Below, piece by piece: positions 1 through 38,000 of a stretch of 64,000 bases of DNA. The DNA is from Trichoplax adhaerens (lineage: Eukaryota; Placozoa; Uniplacotomia; Trichoplacea; Trichoplacidae): NCBI RefSeq assembly GCF_000150275.1, contig NW_002060944.1:5803102-5867101 (forward strand). The letters are read 5' to 3'. The translations under genes were made by a program, and so were the position numbers. The notes under the pieces are model-generated. The model saw only the letters and a program-made list of their open reading frames with translations, was not told the origin of the DNA and ran no database searches. How positions within the stretch are numbered: the first letter of the stretch is position 1; the number at the start of each line of letters is the position of its first letter.

Positions 1-3000
1 TATAAATATTTTTAAGGCATAATAATTCTTCTTCGTTATTTGCATTATTTTGTCCAAAGTCTTCAACTTTATCGGGTAGTTTATTTCTGCAAATTCTCAA
101 AGTAGCTATAGCTTCACTATAGCGGCTTTCAACTAAACAGTTCCTGATTTCTTCCTTGGCAGCGCCACTAAATTAAAGAATGGCATGAGCACTCGTGTAA
201 TAGCTTCCTAGTTTTTACAACAGCACTATACGGTACGTCCACAATCAAATTCAGTTATCCAGATAAAGCTTACGGTAATTCAGAAATAGGCACACCATCC
301 AAGGCTGGAATGAATATTTCAAGATTCTCAAAAGTTGATAAGGTATGAGTGATCTCTTTCGATAGGTTTTCCCATTCAGCAGTCAACTGCTTAGAGGCTG
401 TATTAATAGAGAGGACAGAATATTAACACTATAATAGGTTGATGATAGGGAAAATTTTTCTACCGGAATCTTTCTTTGACTTCTTTTTCATTTTTCTTTT
501 TTTCTCCTGAGAATATGTGTGTTGTAATATGAGCAATATTATTAAAAATTTTATAAAATTTTTTTAGCCGCTTCCGGGCAAATAAACAAGGTATAAAAAG
601 CGAACATAACGAAATTGCATTACAATTCGAATATACCTTAACCATTACTTGACCATTTTTAGAGCATTGTTTTTCAATCATCTTTAAATATATATGAGTG
701 ACCGTAATAATTTCCATCAGATATGATCTGGGATAAAATAATCAAGATAAGTATTTAAATAATGGTGCCACGGTCTTCACTTCACCAATAGAGAAGTAAG
801 ATATACACGTAGCAAACATACCTCGTTTGCCTAGTTGGATCATATTTTGTTAGCAGCATAAGTGGTATCTCTCGGAATTCAGGCATATATAATATATTGC
901 CTAAAAATTTGAAGAGACACTATTATAGCACGTTTATAAAAAAATCAATCGCATTACTTTTTATTACTTTTTATAATTTTCGCATTCTCATTAAGACAAT
1001 GATCTTCAATTTGTTCCATAGCTATAACGTTAAGAAGCAACTCCTTGTAAGCACTGACGACATAGTGCATCCTGTTAGGAAGAGACGTAAATATTCATTA
1101 TGATATATACCAATATATATATATATATATTATTACACTTTAGCAACTGCTAAGTATGACATTCTTGTTATGCAATATGTAGTCTTACCGTCTAGCCCAT
1201 GGAATACTATCTTCCTTATTACTTATTAGCCCGTCATAGGCATTATAAATATTTTGGCAAGTAAAATGGAATATTGGCATTGATAACGTCTCACTAAGGT
1301 AAAAAAGGTAGATATAAGATTATCTTGGCCTATTTGCAACCTAAGGTGTTCTATATAACACAGAGCGTCAGATTGTCAACCTAATTAATGCCACTTGAAG
1401 TGATTTATGGCGATTAAATTCCATGAAAAACCTAAAATGTAACGATATTACGTTTCGGGATAAAATACCTATTTCAAACCTGATCAGAAATTGCTAAAAA
1501 AATCCTATAATAAATCCTACTTCATCATCTTAAAGTAATATGTTTCGTCATTTTGCTGGGATTTGTTATGCATCAATTTATTCTATTAAATTTAGTAGAA
1601 TATTAATGAAGAGTAGATGTGATATTAGATCCTAAAGTTCTTCTAATTCGAAAACAGACACAGAAGAACAAAAAATCATTCTACTTACACGAACGTTATT
1701 CATCAAGGAATTATAGCAATAATCCAAAAATTGAACGCAAAATGTTTTAAGGCTCAACCTATACAAATCCAGAAAATTTTTAAAGAAATTTATAATAAAG
1801 TGTGTAAATGTTTACCAAAAGCCTAAGGCTGGTTATAATACCTTATTACTAATGGTGATTCACGAACTCTCGCATGCTCCACGGCTGGAAGTTTCCTTTT
1901 AGGAACTCGAGGAATGCTCTTATTGCAATCAAATGACATCTTTTTGGCATCTATATCACAAATATGTTACTATGCATATGACATTGTCCTAGACATGTAG
2001 TTTTAATCTATTTTTCAAACTTTTAAGACTACAGTAAGAAATAGTATAGTAATGTACTGTACTTACTGGCTAACGGGCGATGATAAACTATATTATTTTC
2101 ACTGATCCCTTTCATATCTTTAACCCAGAAACTTCCACCAAATCGTGAATGTCTGCGAAAGAATAAGATAATTTTTGAATTTGAGAGATAGAGCTACGTC
2201 GTGAATAATTCGCTTATCTTCACACCTTCCAGATATGTTATATTCACTCCTTCTTCTTTCCGCTTCTGCCACATCCTTGGCTACTTTTAGCTGTCTAAAT
2301 TTCAGGCGTAAAATTTGATTAATCACAACATGACAGAAATTTACCCTGAAAGCTTTAAAGAACCTCGATCCAGCTTTCTTTTCCGTTTTAGTATCCTCTG
2401 TCCGCGCTAATAGCGCTCCTGACTGTTAAATAGATAATTGTTAAGTATATATTAGCAGATCCCCAAACAAAACTATTTACATGGCACCAATCTATAAATA
2501 ATCGATTAATTCTAAATAGCATTGAATATCAAATCTTTGTAATGTTAATAATTAATGGAAGGATTAATGGTAAGGTTGTCTTTCAAATACTAACAGACAG
2601 CATTGTTATATAGTAATAAATATCCGCAATACAATTATACCGTACCTTATCTCGCAACATCAGAGAGATCATTTCCAGAACATGTAAAGTCCACATAGTC
2701 TAAGGACAGTGGTATTATTACCTAAAATTAGTATCTGATTATCGCTAACTGGGATTCGTTTATAATGCGTTTTAGGCTTACTTCGTGTGGAGAACTCGCT
2801 ATGTAAATAAGTAAATCGTTCATTCCACTGGAATGCATTTGCCTAGGATATGGACACGTAGCAAACAGTTAATTAAACTGTATATCATAGTAAAAATTTA
2901 TACAAACGTCTTAATACCATAATAACTGATCGTGAAGGCTGGCATCGCTGTTAGTGGCCTAATTTTACAATTCAAAAAGAATCGACCATCAAAATACGCA

Positions 3001-5930
3001 CATTTTATGTACCACCTTTTGAATCTAACATAAGTAACGCTGGTAACGTAATCTCCCTTCAGGGACTATTCACATCATTATTACATTTTCTTGGTTATCA
3101 TCTTGCGGAACATGTAAGAGATTTCTTATAAGCAACAGCAATCTTTCCATAAACAGCAAATCGTCATCGTCGCGGTCATCGACAGGCTGTAAAATTTGAT
3201 CAATCGCTCATTATTAAAAATTTTAGAGATAACATATAATGAATGATGCCGTATATAGTCCATCTATGATCACAACACTAGGTTCAAATAAGACGCGACA
3301 CTGCACAAACTTTCTACGTAAGTAGTTAATAAATAAGCCAAAGCTATATATCTTACGATTTGCAAGGTTTTACCAAGTTGCTGGGTCAGGATAGCCCATA
3401 AATCGGAATCATTAAAAGCCTAATATTGAGTTAAGAAAATAATTCTTTTACACTTACAGCTACCAATTGTTATTCAAGTCAACATATACACTTTAAAGGT
3501 CAGTTGTATAAATCAATCGTAGAAGTTTTAAGTCAATGATAATGAGCATAAGGTAAGTACATTGTCTGCTAGATTTTAGCCACATAGGGGTAGTTCAAGA
3601 CGTTAAAGGTAATCATGTTTACACGCCGCTACTGCTATTACAGTTCTAGCATTAGCTGCCAGCTCCGCTAATAACCACTAGATGCAATGAAGATCGTGAG
3701 TGAACCCTTTACTGTACCTGTTTGTAGGCATGAAGGTATTTCTCAATTTCAAGCCAATACCTAGATTGATTTTGATCCTTTTTTGGTATTTTTCCATCAA
3801 AACAGACTATGGCAGGTTGAGTTAAGTTGACCATTAACCTATTATCATTTAAAGATAAGCGATAACGTTTGTTTAAATCCGATATAGCGACCTCATATAT
3901 ACAATAAAATGTAGTCAATACTAGACAGATCAAAATATTGTATAGGATACGATTATTTTCTATTATATCATATTAAAAATATAGTTATAGATTTTCTAAA
4001 CTATTTCGACAGAGATCAAGTTTATCCGTAGTAGAAATATTTTATAGAGGACCGACCTAATAGTTAGGGATAAAAGTTCTGCATCTTTCCAGTGGCATTT
4101 AATAATTGGAATTAAATCCTAAACATCATGAATAAATTTATAACATTGGTTATCCATATTGGACTTTAAAATAAAATAATTTGACTAATGAAGTCGATAT
4201 ATACATTGCATAGAAGAATCTAAGAATTTTCTTTACTTACATTTTTGATGATAAACGATTTACCAAGCTGTCGTCGGACAACTTGATTATCATCATCTCG
4301 TCGTAAGAAACGGATTAAATCTTTAATTGTCACTATAAAAATCGAAATTAAGAATAGTTATTAAAAGGCTTAATTTGCAATATATCGTAGGTAAGGCAGT
4401 TTCTAAATACGAGTAAATCATTCCAAATTGAAATCAAAGTTCCTTCAGTTCAGAGGTAGTTATTCCAAGCATAGGTAGAAGAGATTTAATTCATAAAATT
4501 TTCATAGTTCTCTAACGTAAATGGCTCTTTAATGAATTTTTACATTGTTAACCGTTACCCATTCTAGCTGGCTTGAAAGTATAGAAGAATCGATAGCTAT
4601 ATAGTACAGTAGACCGTATATACCAAGAGTGATATATATTCAACGTAAACGTCAATGATGAAATACGTGTAAGTAGTACGAAGGAGATAAAGTAAATTTT
4701 ACAGTTGAAATTTACTTCCTTTTCACTTAGTAATGGGTTACTGTAAGGATAGAAGGAATTTTATTCCATGAAATTTGATACTTGTGTATGCAATTGACAT
4801 TTATAGGCCTCGATATCATCGAAGGAGAAAAGGATAAATGTAGAAATGTATATATTCAGTGAATTACCGCGGTTAACCGTAAGATTTATTTACTCCTAAC
4901 TGCTACGAAAAGTACAGTACCTACCAGTACAGAGAAATCAATATTACAGTCTATTAACTTAATCAAGATTGATATTCAAAGTCGATCTCAGAAACGCAAA
5001 TGAACTGCCTAGAGGGAAATCAAGTGAATTTTATACCCAGACTTTCATTTCTTTCATCAAGAAATACAGTAGGTTAATGTAGGCATTGAAGGGATTGAAT
5101 TTAATCCAATTTTATCATTGCACATCATTGATACTTTTAATCCTATTAAAGTCGTTGACTTTGTGGAACATTCTAGCCGACTTGAAAGTGGTACAAGGAC
5201 ATTGATAGAAGAGTACCCTTACCAAGGCTGATATCCCATGTACGTGTACATCCATCTAAGACCTCGGTAGAATACAAGGTCATTCGTTTCATTTCTACGA
5301 TTTAATGCTGTATGAATCTCAGTGAATGATATGTTTATTTTGTAACAGAAAGTCTCTACCACACCATTCTAGCAAGGAAATTCTAAAAGTATTTGCAAAT
5401 AGGATATCGATCGTTGAAGTAATGACCGTTCTTGGCCTGTATAATGCAGTTTTACAGTATGCAAGTGAATTTTACAGCCGGATAAGACCTAACTGACCCA
5501 ATTTGTCGACGCTCTCATCACCCTACACTATCAATCAATCAATCAATGCATCAAAATGACAACGTATCCTTGACAACTTGTGTTACAGAAAGTCTCTACC
5601 ACGCCATTCTAGCAAGGAAATTCTAAAAATGTTTGCAAATAGGATATCGATCGTTGAAGTAATGACCGTTCTTGGCCTGTATAACGCAGTTTTACAGTAT
5701 GCAAGTGAATTTTACAGCCGGATAGGACCTAACTGACCCAATTCATCATCGCTCTCATCACCCTACACTACCAATCAATCAATCAATGCATCAAAATAAC
5801 GACGTTTCATTGACAACTTACAAATGCAATCTTTATCCAAGACATATTGGTCGTCTTCACAATAGCCAATATAACTTATAGTGGCAACTAACTCGTTATT
5901 AATCCCGTCAATGGCAAGGGATGCATCCAT
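1..5930 (-). CDS. TIMELESS: TIMELESS (Tof1/Timeout-type) replication fork protection protein, 3' part off the left edge
   Basis: In animals TIMELESS pairs with TIPIN, travels with the replisome and supports S-phase checkpoint signalling and cohesion. I assembled 23 minus-strand exons (about 637 codons): 5822-5930, 4241-4332, 4057-4118, 3718-3838, 3357-3419, 3085-3186, 2918-2958, 2782-2842, 2646-2699, 2345-2422, 2226-2290, 2067-2152, 1842-1950, 1689-1758, 1521-1555, 1381-1431, 1189-1293, 968-1071, 822-900, 637-727, 464-506, 274-397 and 1-167. The start ATG at 5930 follows an in-frame stop. Diagnostic motifs: TIKDLIRFLRR (about residues 38-48), LMVNLTQPA (89-97), LLLLIRNLLHVP (167-178), HDQLLWQMHSSG, RHSRFGGSF (283-291), WARRMHYVVSAYKELL, then a Lys-rich stretch near 527-540 as in the human protein. 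Phases join correctly throughout, except that a short exon may be missed between 1689 and 1555. RHSRFGG and overall length favour the replication paralogue over circadian TIM. The C-terminal half is outside the window. Confidence 0.93.
5341..5820. repeat. 240-bp direct tandem duplication in TIMELESS intron 1
   Basis: Copy 1 (5341-5580) and copy 2 (5581-5820) are nearly identical, differing at scattered single bases, so the duplication is recent. Both carry a short run of AATC repeats near their ends (about 5530 and 5770). The right edge of copy 2 ends at the exon-1 splice donor (GT on the minus strand at 5821-5820). Weaker, older relatives of parts of the unit, such as a CATTCTAGC-GACTTGAAAG-like segment, lie at about 4558 and 5169. 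Confidence 0.9.
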
Positions 5931-6129
5931 ATCCAGACAATTTGGAGTTGGTACAAGATTAGGCCTTACTCTTTGCTTCTACTCAAGCCGTATAGATCCA
6001 ATGTTCAAGATTAAAATCCTGCAGGAAATACGCGTACAACTAGTTTTACAAGATAGGCCCTACTCTTGCCTACTACTTAAGTCGGATTGATTTAATGTTC
6101 AAGATTAAAATCCAGAAGGAAACAGTTGG

Positions 6130-6540
6130 AAATAATTAGTAAAGGACTGCAGGAAATTTTCACTAATGGCAATTTTCTTTGGATGTGGCGGTGGAATCCT
6201 GGCCAGTGACGATTGAATTCACTGAAGAGGTCGATCGAAATAGGCTGAAACTACCGTGGGTGAAGCTTTATACGCTTCCAATAAGATGATAGCATTCGAT
6301 CTTCCCGCCAAATATTTGCGCGTGCGTCTTGATCTGAAGCAAAGGAGCGTTCAGTGCCAAGAAAAGGCCACTTACAGTGCTACAGTACATGGTAGACTGT
6401 ACTGTACACTGTACACCTGAAGTGGGACAGCGGACACCGGACTTGGATGATCGGAAACATAATTAATAAAGAACACGACATGGCGCTATGGCTAGAGCTA
6501 TCGCGCTTAATAAATGGCGGATTTCCGTCATCGCAGACAT
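6130..6540 (-). promoter_or_regulatory. CpG-richer segment upstream of TIMELESS, possible promoter
   Basis: Base composition rises in G+C compared with both sides, with CpG-containing words such as TTGCGCGTGCG near 6316. It lies 200-600 bases upstream of the TIMELESS ATG on the minus strand. It also holds an imperfect inverted repeat built from ACAGTAC/GTACTGT words at about 6369-6427. The promoter role is inferred from position and composition only. Confidence 0.3.
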
Positions 6541-7560
6541 TTATAGTATTCATACACCTAGATGTGATGTATTAAAGGTCTGCCTCAAAAATTAAAAGTC
6601 GATTTAAATCGGTAAATGAATATATCGTAGCCATTAAAATCATGAAGTGATGCATGTTATTCATGAAAAATATTATCTCTGTTGAAGGTGATTTTCATAC
6701 AGTTATCCAAAAAAATATAGGTGATTCTGATTTTATCGTAGTCGCGTGTAATGAAGGCTAGGGGTTTCCATTATCCCAGACATTTGTAATATTCATCCAC
6801 TTAGGTGTGTTAAAGGTTTACTTCAAAATTAAAATCGATTCAAATCGGTGAATGAGAATATCGTAATCATTAAAATCATGAAATGTTAAACAGCATGTTA
6901 TCCATGAAATGCATATCTCATCCTTATTAAAAGGTGATTTCCGACATTTGTAATATTCATCCACCTAGATGTATCTAAGGTTCGCTTCAAAAATCAAAGT
7001 CGATTCAAATCGGTGAACGAGTATATCGTAACTATTAAAATCATGAAATCATACATGTCATTCATGAAATATCCCATCTCTATTAATATAGTTAAAAATG
7101 ATTCTGCCTTTAATCGTCCATACAGAAGGATGGGGGTTTCCGTCATCGCAAAATTGGCAGTATTCATACACCTAAAGGAGTAAGTACATCATGCTCATTA
7201 AATCATGAAATGATGCACGTCATTCATGAAATATCCCATCTCTCTATTAAAAGGGATTCTGTCTTTGGTTACGTGTAATGAAGGATGGGGATTTCCATCA
7301 TCGCAAAAATTTAAAGTAGTCGTATACCTAGATGAGTACTCGTATATCGTACCCGTTAAAATCATAGAATAAGGTATGCTATTTATTAAATACCAATATC
7401 TCATCACTAAAGGCGATTCTATCTTAGATAAATAATGAGTTTCCATCGTCGCAGACATTTGTAGTATTCATGCACCTGAATGAACATATAATAGCCATTA
7501 AATTCATCAAATGACGCATATTATTGTTTTATTCAATATTCCATTTCTAAAGGCGATACT
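6525..7560. repeat. Degenerate tandem array, about six units of 130-240 bp
   Basis: Each unit opens with a variant of GATTTCCGTCATCGCAGACA, then TTTGTAGTATTCATACACCT, then a palindromic CGATTTAAATCG-like core, AATATATCGTA, and an ATCATGAAAT...TTCATGAAAT pair. Unit starts are near 6524, 6765, 6938, 7135, 7288 and 7438. Spacing differs through internal deletions. I see no open frame shared by the units and no terminal repeats typical of a transposon, so I call it a decayed satellite. Confidence 0.8.
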
Positions 7561-7943
7561 ATTTTAGAATTGTTATTGGCAAATAAGCCCTAATAAATAT
7601 TGTTCGGTATAGATTAGCATCTACAGTAGATATTTCACTACAGATTAAACGCCAGGAAATAAATATAATGAGCTAGTGTACGAAGATGAATTAAAATGTT
7701 GATTTAATTGCGCTGTTGATATAATTTAATCCCAGTAATCAACGCGAAATTATTATCTAATCATATACGCGTACATCTACTCGTATGCGTATACCGATCA
7801 CTTTTCATCAACTTCCCTTCTTTAATTCATTTTATTTACTATTATATACCACACAACTAAACACAAGTTTCTCTTTAGTACATTGAGGCTAACCGGAATG
7901 ACTACAGCATTTTCTTGTTATAATTTATTAGCTGTTGTGTAAG

Positions 7944-8010
7944 TTGCAGTTGAAGTAGCTTCATAACATAACACAAGTTGTGTTGTGTTATGAAGCTACT
8001 TCAACTGCAA
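7944..8010. repeat. 33-bp near-perfect palindrome with a 1-base centre
   Basis: The left arm 7944-7976 and right arm 7978-8010 are reverse complements with a single mismatch. One base (7977) separates them. The centre reads ACACAAGTTGTGT. A one-base loop is too tight for a microRNA precursor, so a cruciform-prone palindrome or the trace of an inverted duplication is more likely. Confidence 0.92.
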
Positions 8011-8655
8011 AACCTGTTACTGTATTTCCATCGACTTAGAACGACTAATGTGCTGATACTATGATAGATTTAAACCTCTTGCAATCGTACTTAGAGCAAG
8101 TACAATCACCAGAAAAATGATTCTAACTGTACAATATACTAAACTACTTGAGTCATATTTTTTGCTCCTTGTAGTATTCTTATACATATACTGTACAGTA
8201 CTTTACTGGATATTTTGATCCACATTTATAGTAGCCTGTGACTTTTTAACTTTATTCCTTTACTAACTGGTATTCAATTACTACATCAGTGTAATCACTA
8301 AGTTATCGCGGAAAATTTTTTTGGCTATTCCTTAACATTTTTTTAATTTTTCAAAATTTCTAGCAGATATTAATACCAGTCACTGCTGTACTTGTAGAAC
8401 AGGAACAGATTTTAACCTCCAACAATTGTTGTCATTTAAACGCTTACTACAAGGTTATACTACAGGTAGTAAGTATATGCTTATAAGAAAAATAAAGAAC
8501 TGTTCTTTTAGGACTACAAGTTTGTTTTGTAGCTTAAAAACTAATCTACATTCATTCATAGTCATTCATGCGCACTCCTGCATAAAGATAGACTTGCATA
8601 TTTATTCAGTATTCTTATCTTGATACATACAGTTAAGAATAGGAAATGTATTAAA

Positions 8656-9130
8656 TTATAAATTACTATCCTGTCCGAATAGCCTAGATAGAGATACATA
8701 TTGAACGTAATACAGATATAAAATTGACCAAACGAAACAATTAATAGACCACAGTAACACGAAGAAAGAACAGGTAGAGAAAAAAGCAAGAAAGAAAAAG
8801 TAATCTTGGGGTATCTCAAACATGGTGAACACATCGACGCCACAAACAAAATACGAAAGATATAAATATATTGCAATCACTTCGACGACCAATAAACATG
8901 GCGTTCCGGTAACTGCGATATGCAGTATTGCAAGCTTACGAAATGCGTCTATAATATACATCCACACGCATATCGGTTAAACATACGAGTATATAAATAA
9001 ATGCAAAAAAGTCTAATGTAATTTGCAATACTGTTGATAGTGTTAGAATGAGATATAATAAATTCCACATTACTGCGCGTATTACCAAATAAAATGCATA
9101 TTCAGATGAATGAATTTGTGTTAAAATCAT
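8656..9130 (-). pseudogene. Possible relic of a rhodopsin-family GPCR, C-terminal half, frameshifted
   Basis: Two overlapping minus-strand frames, 9130-8936 and 8967-8656, together read as at least three hydrophobic segments. The first resembles TM5 plus its cytoplasmic end. The second has FRKLAILHIAVTG before a long hydrophobic run, as at the ICL3-TM6 junction. It ends with a TM7-like stretch, LLWSINCFVWSILYLYY, where a GPCR would have NPxxY at the VWSILY position. The frame changes near 8950 and no TM1-TM4 sequence is seen upstream. AT-rich DNA readily gives hydrophobic translations by chance, so this stays tentative. Confidence 0.3.
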
Positions 9131-9385
9131 CCTGAATAGATTATATTATTATTATCATTCAATACCACTTGACGCAGCTTAAAATAACTAAAAAAAGAGC
9201 CTAAATGAATAATATCATGATTATTTAGGATATAGAATTAAAATAATAATGATAATAAACAAGCAATTGATTAGAATGCTATGGTCAGTCATGGATATTG
9301 GCTATTCTAGATATCATGTAAGTTGTTTATTCTGGGACAAGGATAAGATTGAAATATTGAATACCAGCAAAAACATCTATTTTAT

Positions 9386-9390
9386 TTTAT

Positions 9391-9391
<1 letters not shown>
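9386..9391 (-). terminator. Cubilin polyadenylation signal AATAAA overlapping the stop codon
   Basis: On the minus strand the TGA stop (9393-9391) runs directly into AATAAA as TGAATAAA. If this signal is used, the 3' UTR is only a few tens of bases. Confidence 0.6.
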
Positions 9392-35000
<25,609 letters not shown>

Positions 35001-38000
35001 GATGGCTTTAATTCTTGATTTACGTAATAAAAATTAAAATTTTTATCCTGTAGACCAAAAATATCAATCTTGGGAGAGAAAAGCAAAGTACGTTGTTTGC
35101 AGACGCGAGATGTCGACTAGACGGTCGAGTAGGGCTAATATTTGCATATACCCCATGCAACAATAAAAATGGGTGTGCTATCACGTCCCGGGTGTCGACT
35201 TGAGAAGAAAAATCCTCTCAAACAAAAGATGTTGTTGCTTTCTTGTTAATAATATAATGCATAAGATTTTATGCTAAGGGCTAAAAGCCAATAACTCCGG
35301 TATACTGTAGTGCAGTCTGTATGTGCCATGTGATCCTGACTATCATGACGGATTATTTAATACCAGTTGATACTATTCTCTATTTTGTCTGTTTTAGATA
35401 ACGCTTCCGCATCGATCTTATCTATCATTTATCTAACTAACCCCTGCAGGCATTGTTTCATCTATTGTTTCAAATTGTCTGACTTGATCAAAGGCATGTT
35501 AATCTTGATTGTTAAGAACGACAGGGCTGGCAGTCAATCAATACCGCCAAATTGTTTATCAATCTGGCAGTCGATGATTACTTGATTACCTCAACGGCTC
35601 AACCATTTGAATCAATGAATGATGATGGATGGCCTAATGGGTACAGTAGTTAACTTGCTATGTAAAGCTGCCGTCTATTAGTACACTAGAACAATTCTAC
35701 ATCCTTGGCTCCAACACGTTGGAAAGAATCAATGAATAGATTAAAATAAAGAAGATGAATAACAATATCTACATCATGCCGTACAATATGTTGTTACTTG
35801 CTACTTGCAAACTGCTGATAGAAAGAGTTCGTCTTATTATTATTTATTTAATATTAGCCTTTGGCAGAAAGTTAGGTTCATGACGCTACTCCAATGAATA
35901 GCAAAATTCCCTACACTAATAATGCTTTTAACCTCGATAACTCGCTAATCCATTGCTATTAATTAATTGCCAATGTCCTATAAATGGACTTGGATAAAGG
36001 GTTAATTAACATAATATGGCGCAAATTTGCATTCAATTGGTAAAGTAAAATACTGCTGTATATCCTCGTTCGAATGGATATGGTATACAAGCTTTCACAA
36101 TGTTTATCAAACTGTCAATGTAAATAATCATAGAAAGATTTCAAGTTATCCTCGCAGTTTTCACTTGGTAATGAGAATTGACAATAATTTATTAACTCTA
36201 CAGTATACTAGTCTATAGTCTCGATAATATAAATTCGCCGAAGGATCCCATTACTGATGTGAATTTTCGCTTACACGAGTACGCGTAAAATGGCATCCCA
36301 GTCGATTACCGGGAATGAGTGCAGACTGCAAAGCGGTTGGTACAGATCAGACAGTTTTGCATTTTTTCATTATCAACATGATTCCTCAGCAAGATCGTCA
36401 ACTTCACCCTACATATTCAACAATTTACTAACAGTAAATAGGTTATAAGTTTGGTCAGTACCAACAGTAAATATGCTATAAGTTATAAAGTGATCAATAT
36501 TACATGTGTTCTACTTTCACTCATGGCGCGGAATAAATAAATAAAATTAAAATTGACCGAACGTTGCAAAAGGTATCAATAGAATTACAGCAAGTTATTC
36601 CCGCGTTTAATCTAAATAGCATTCATCTACTGTCGATTCCAATTACAATAATGCGCACGTAAAAATAGACTATGTTCGAAAAGAATAATGTTGTATCGCG
36701 GTTACTATTTCGATTGTCCAAGGTAGCCAATAAATATAAGTAATATACTTGTCCTTGATGTATATTACTTCAGGCCTAGAATGGTTGTATCAAGTAAGTG
36801 TATAATGTGTATATAAAACATTACCGATAGTTAGTTCAATAAGCAAGGCAACAGCTTGCTACTTGCTAGTACAATAATACTCTGCAAATTTAATTATCAA
36901 GGTTGATTCAAGCAGTTCAGTTCGATGTACTGGCTAATCAATGATGAAGCATCCAATAATTTATCTACTTTCTGTTACCCCACAATCGGCAGAGTATTAT
37001 TAACTCAAACTAGCTATTAAACTATTCCCTAAAACTTTCAATAGATAAGCCAGGTAAAGAATCTATTAACCTATTATTATATTTTCTCTTTAGCATAAAA
37101 CAAAATTAAAATCCCGCCACCCCTTAGGATTTGATGATCCCTTTGTCATCTTATCCTGCTCTTACTTCAATTCGTAAACTATGAAACAATAATGTGGACA
37201 CCCTATTGTTAATTTCATATTTTCGGTGGTTTCTAAGGGTTCAGCATTTTGCAAAGATTAATCCCAAGCTATTGCAGTACATTAAGTGAATAACCTCATC
37301 TCGATATGTCGTATTATATTCATATTTCGTAAATTTCGAAGTAGGGAAAGTAGTAACGATGCTTTTTTTTTTAACTAAATTAAAGGCAGTCATAAAACTA
37401 ATAAAGAGTATTACCCTTATAACTGCAGGTAGCTCTGCGGGATGATAAATCTTTGTTAATTTGAGAATAATTTTATACATCATTGGATAAATAGGGTAAG
37501 ACATTAATTAATTATTTAATTAAAATTGTCAAGGCTAATAATATAAATCCAATACACGGTAACTAACAAAATTATCAATTATTACAATCTTTTACTCAAC
37601 ACTACTTGATATTGCTCGTAAACTTAGATAATAACGGTCCAGTTTAAATTAGCACTTATGAAAACGTAGAATCGCTATTTAATTTTTTGTTAGATTAACC
37701 ACTCATGGAATGTAAATATCAGCTAATACAGAAAGCAAACTTGAAAGGCCTACATTTTAAATATTTAACAAAGTAATCTTCACCTCAGCACTCCATGATA
37801 AAGTTCTCACTTAAGAATCGATTTCTAATACAATATTAGAAAACATTAGCGTAGCACAGTATAGTATGTAGATGGCTGTATGATTGCCAAGTTATCATTA
37901 TTATCTTATTGATGTTGATTTATGAAATATCTTCTACATCCCTACAGTTCACACATAAGTTTATCATACGTATATAAATATTTGCTAACCCAGTCATTCC

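Larger units (their letters stand above)
5931..9390. other. Intergenic region between TIMELESS start and cubilin 3' end
   Basis: No intact gene can be supported. The first 600 bases upstream of TIMELESS are richer in G+C and CpG (about 6130-6540) than the rest. A degenerate tandem array fills 6525-7560, a 67-base palindrome sits at 7944-8010, and a hydrophobic GPCR-like relic lies at 8656-9130. The remaining sequence is plain AT-rich DNA. Confidence 0.7.

Noticed and set aside
897-1103. Plus-strand open frame of 68 codons
   Set aside because: It lies opposite TIMELESS exons 968-1071 and 822-900, whose splice phases and family motifs are clear.
6171-6360. Plus-strand GCGGGILAS-like text resembling the start of a CUB domain
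   Set aside because: A stop follows within a few codons, no SPNYP or second-half motif follows, and the strand is opposite to cubilin; treated as chance.
7944-8010. MicroRNA precursor
   Set aside because: The arms pair along the whole length but the loop is a single base, which cannot form a processable hairpin.
37241-37504. Minus-strand 87-codon frame
   Set aside because: No recognisable motif, no flanking exon with matching phase, and composition typical of chance frames in AT-rich DNA.
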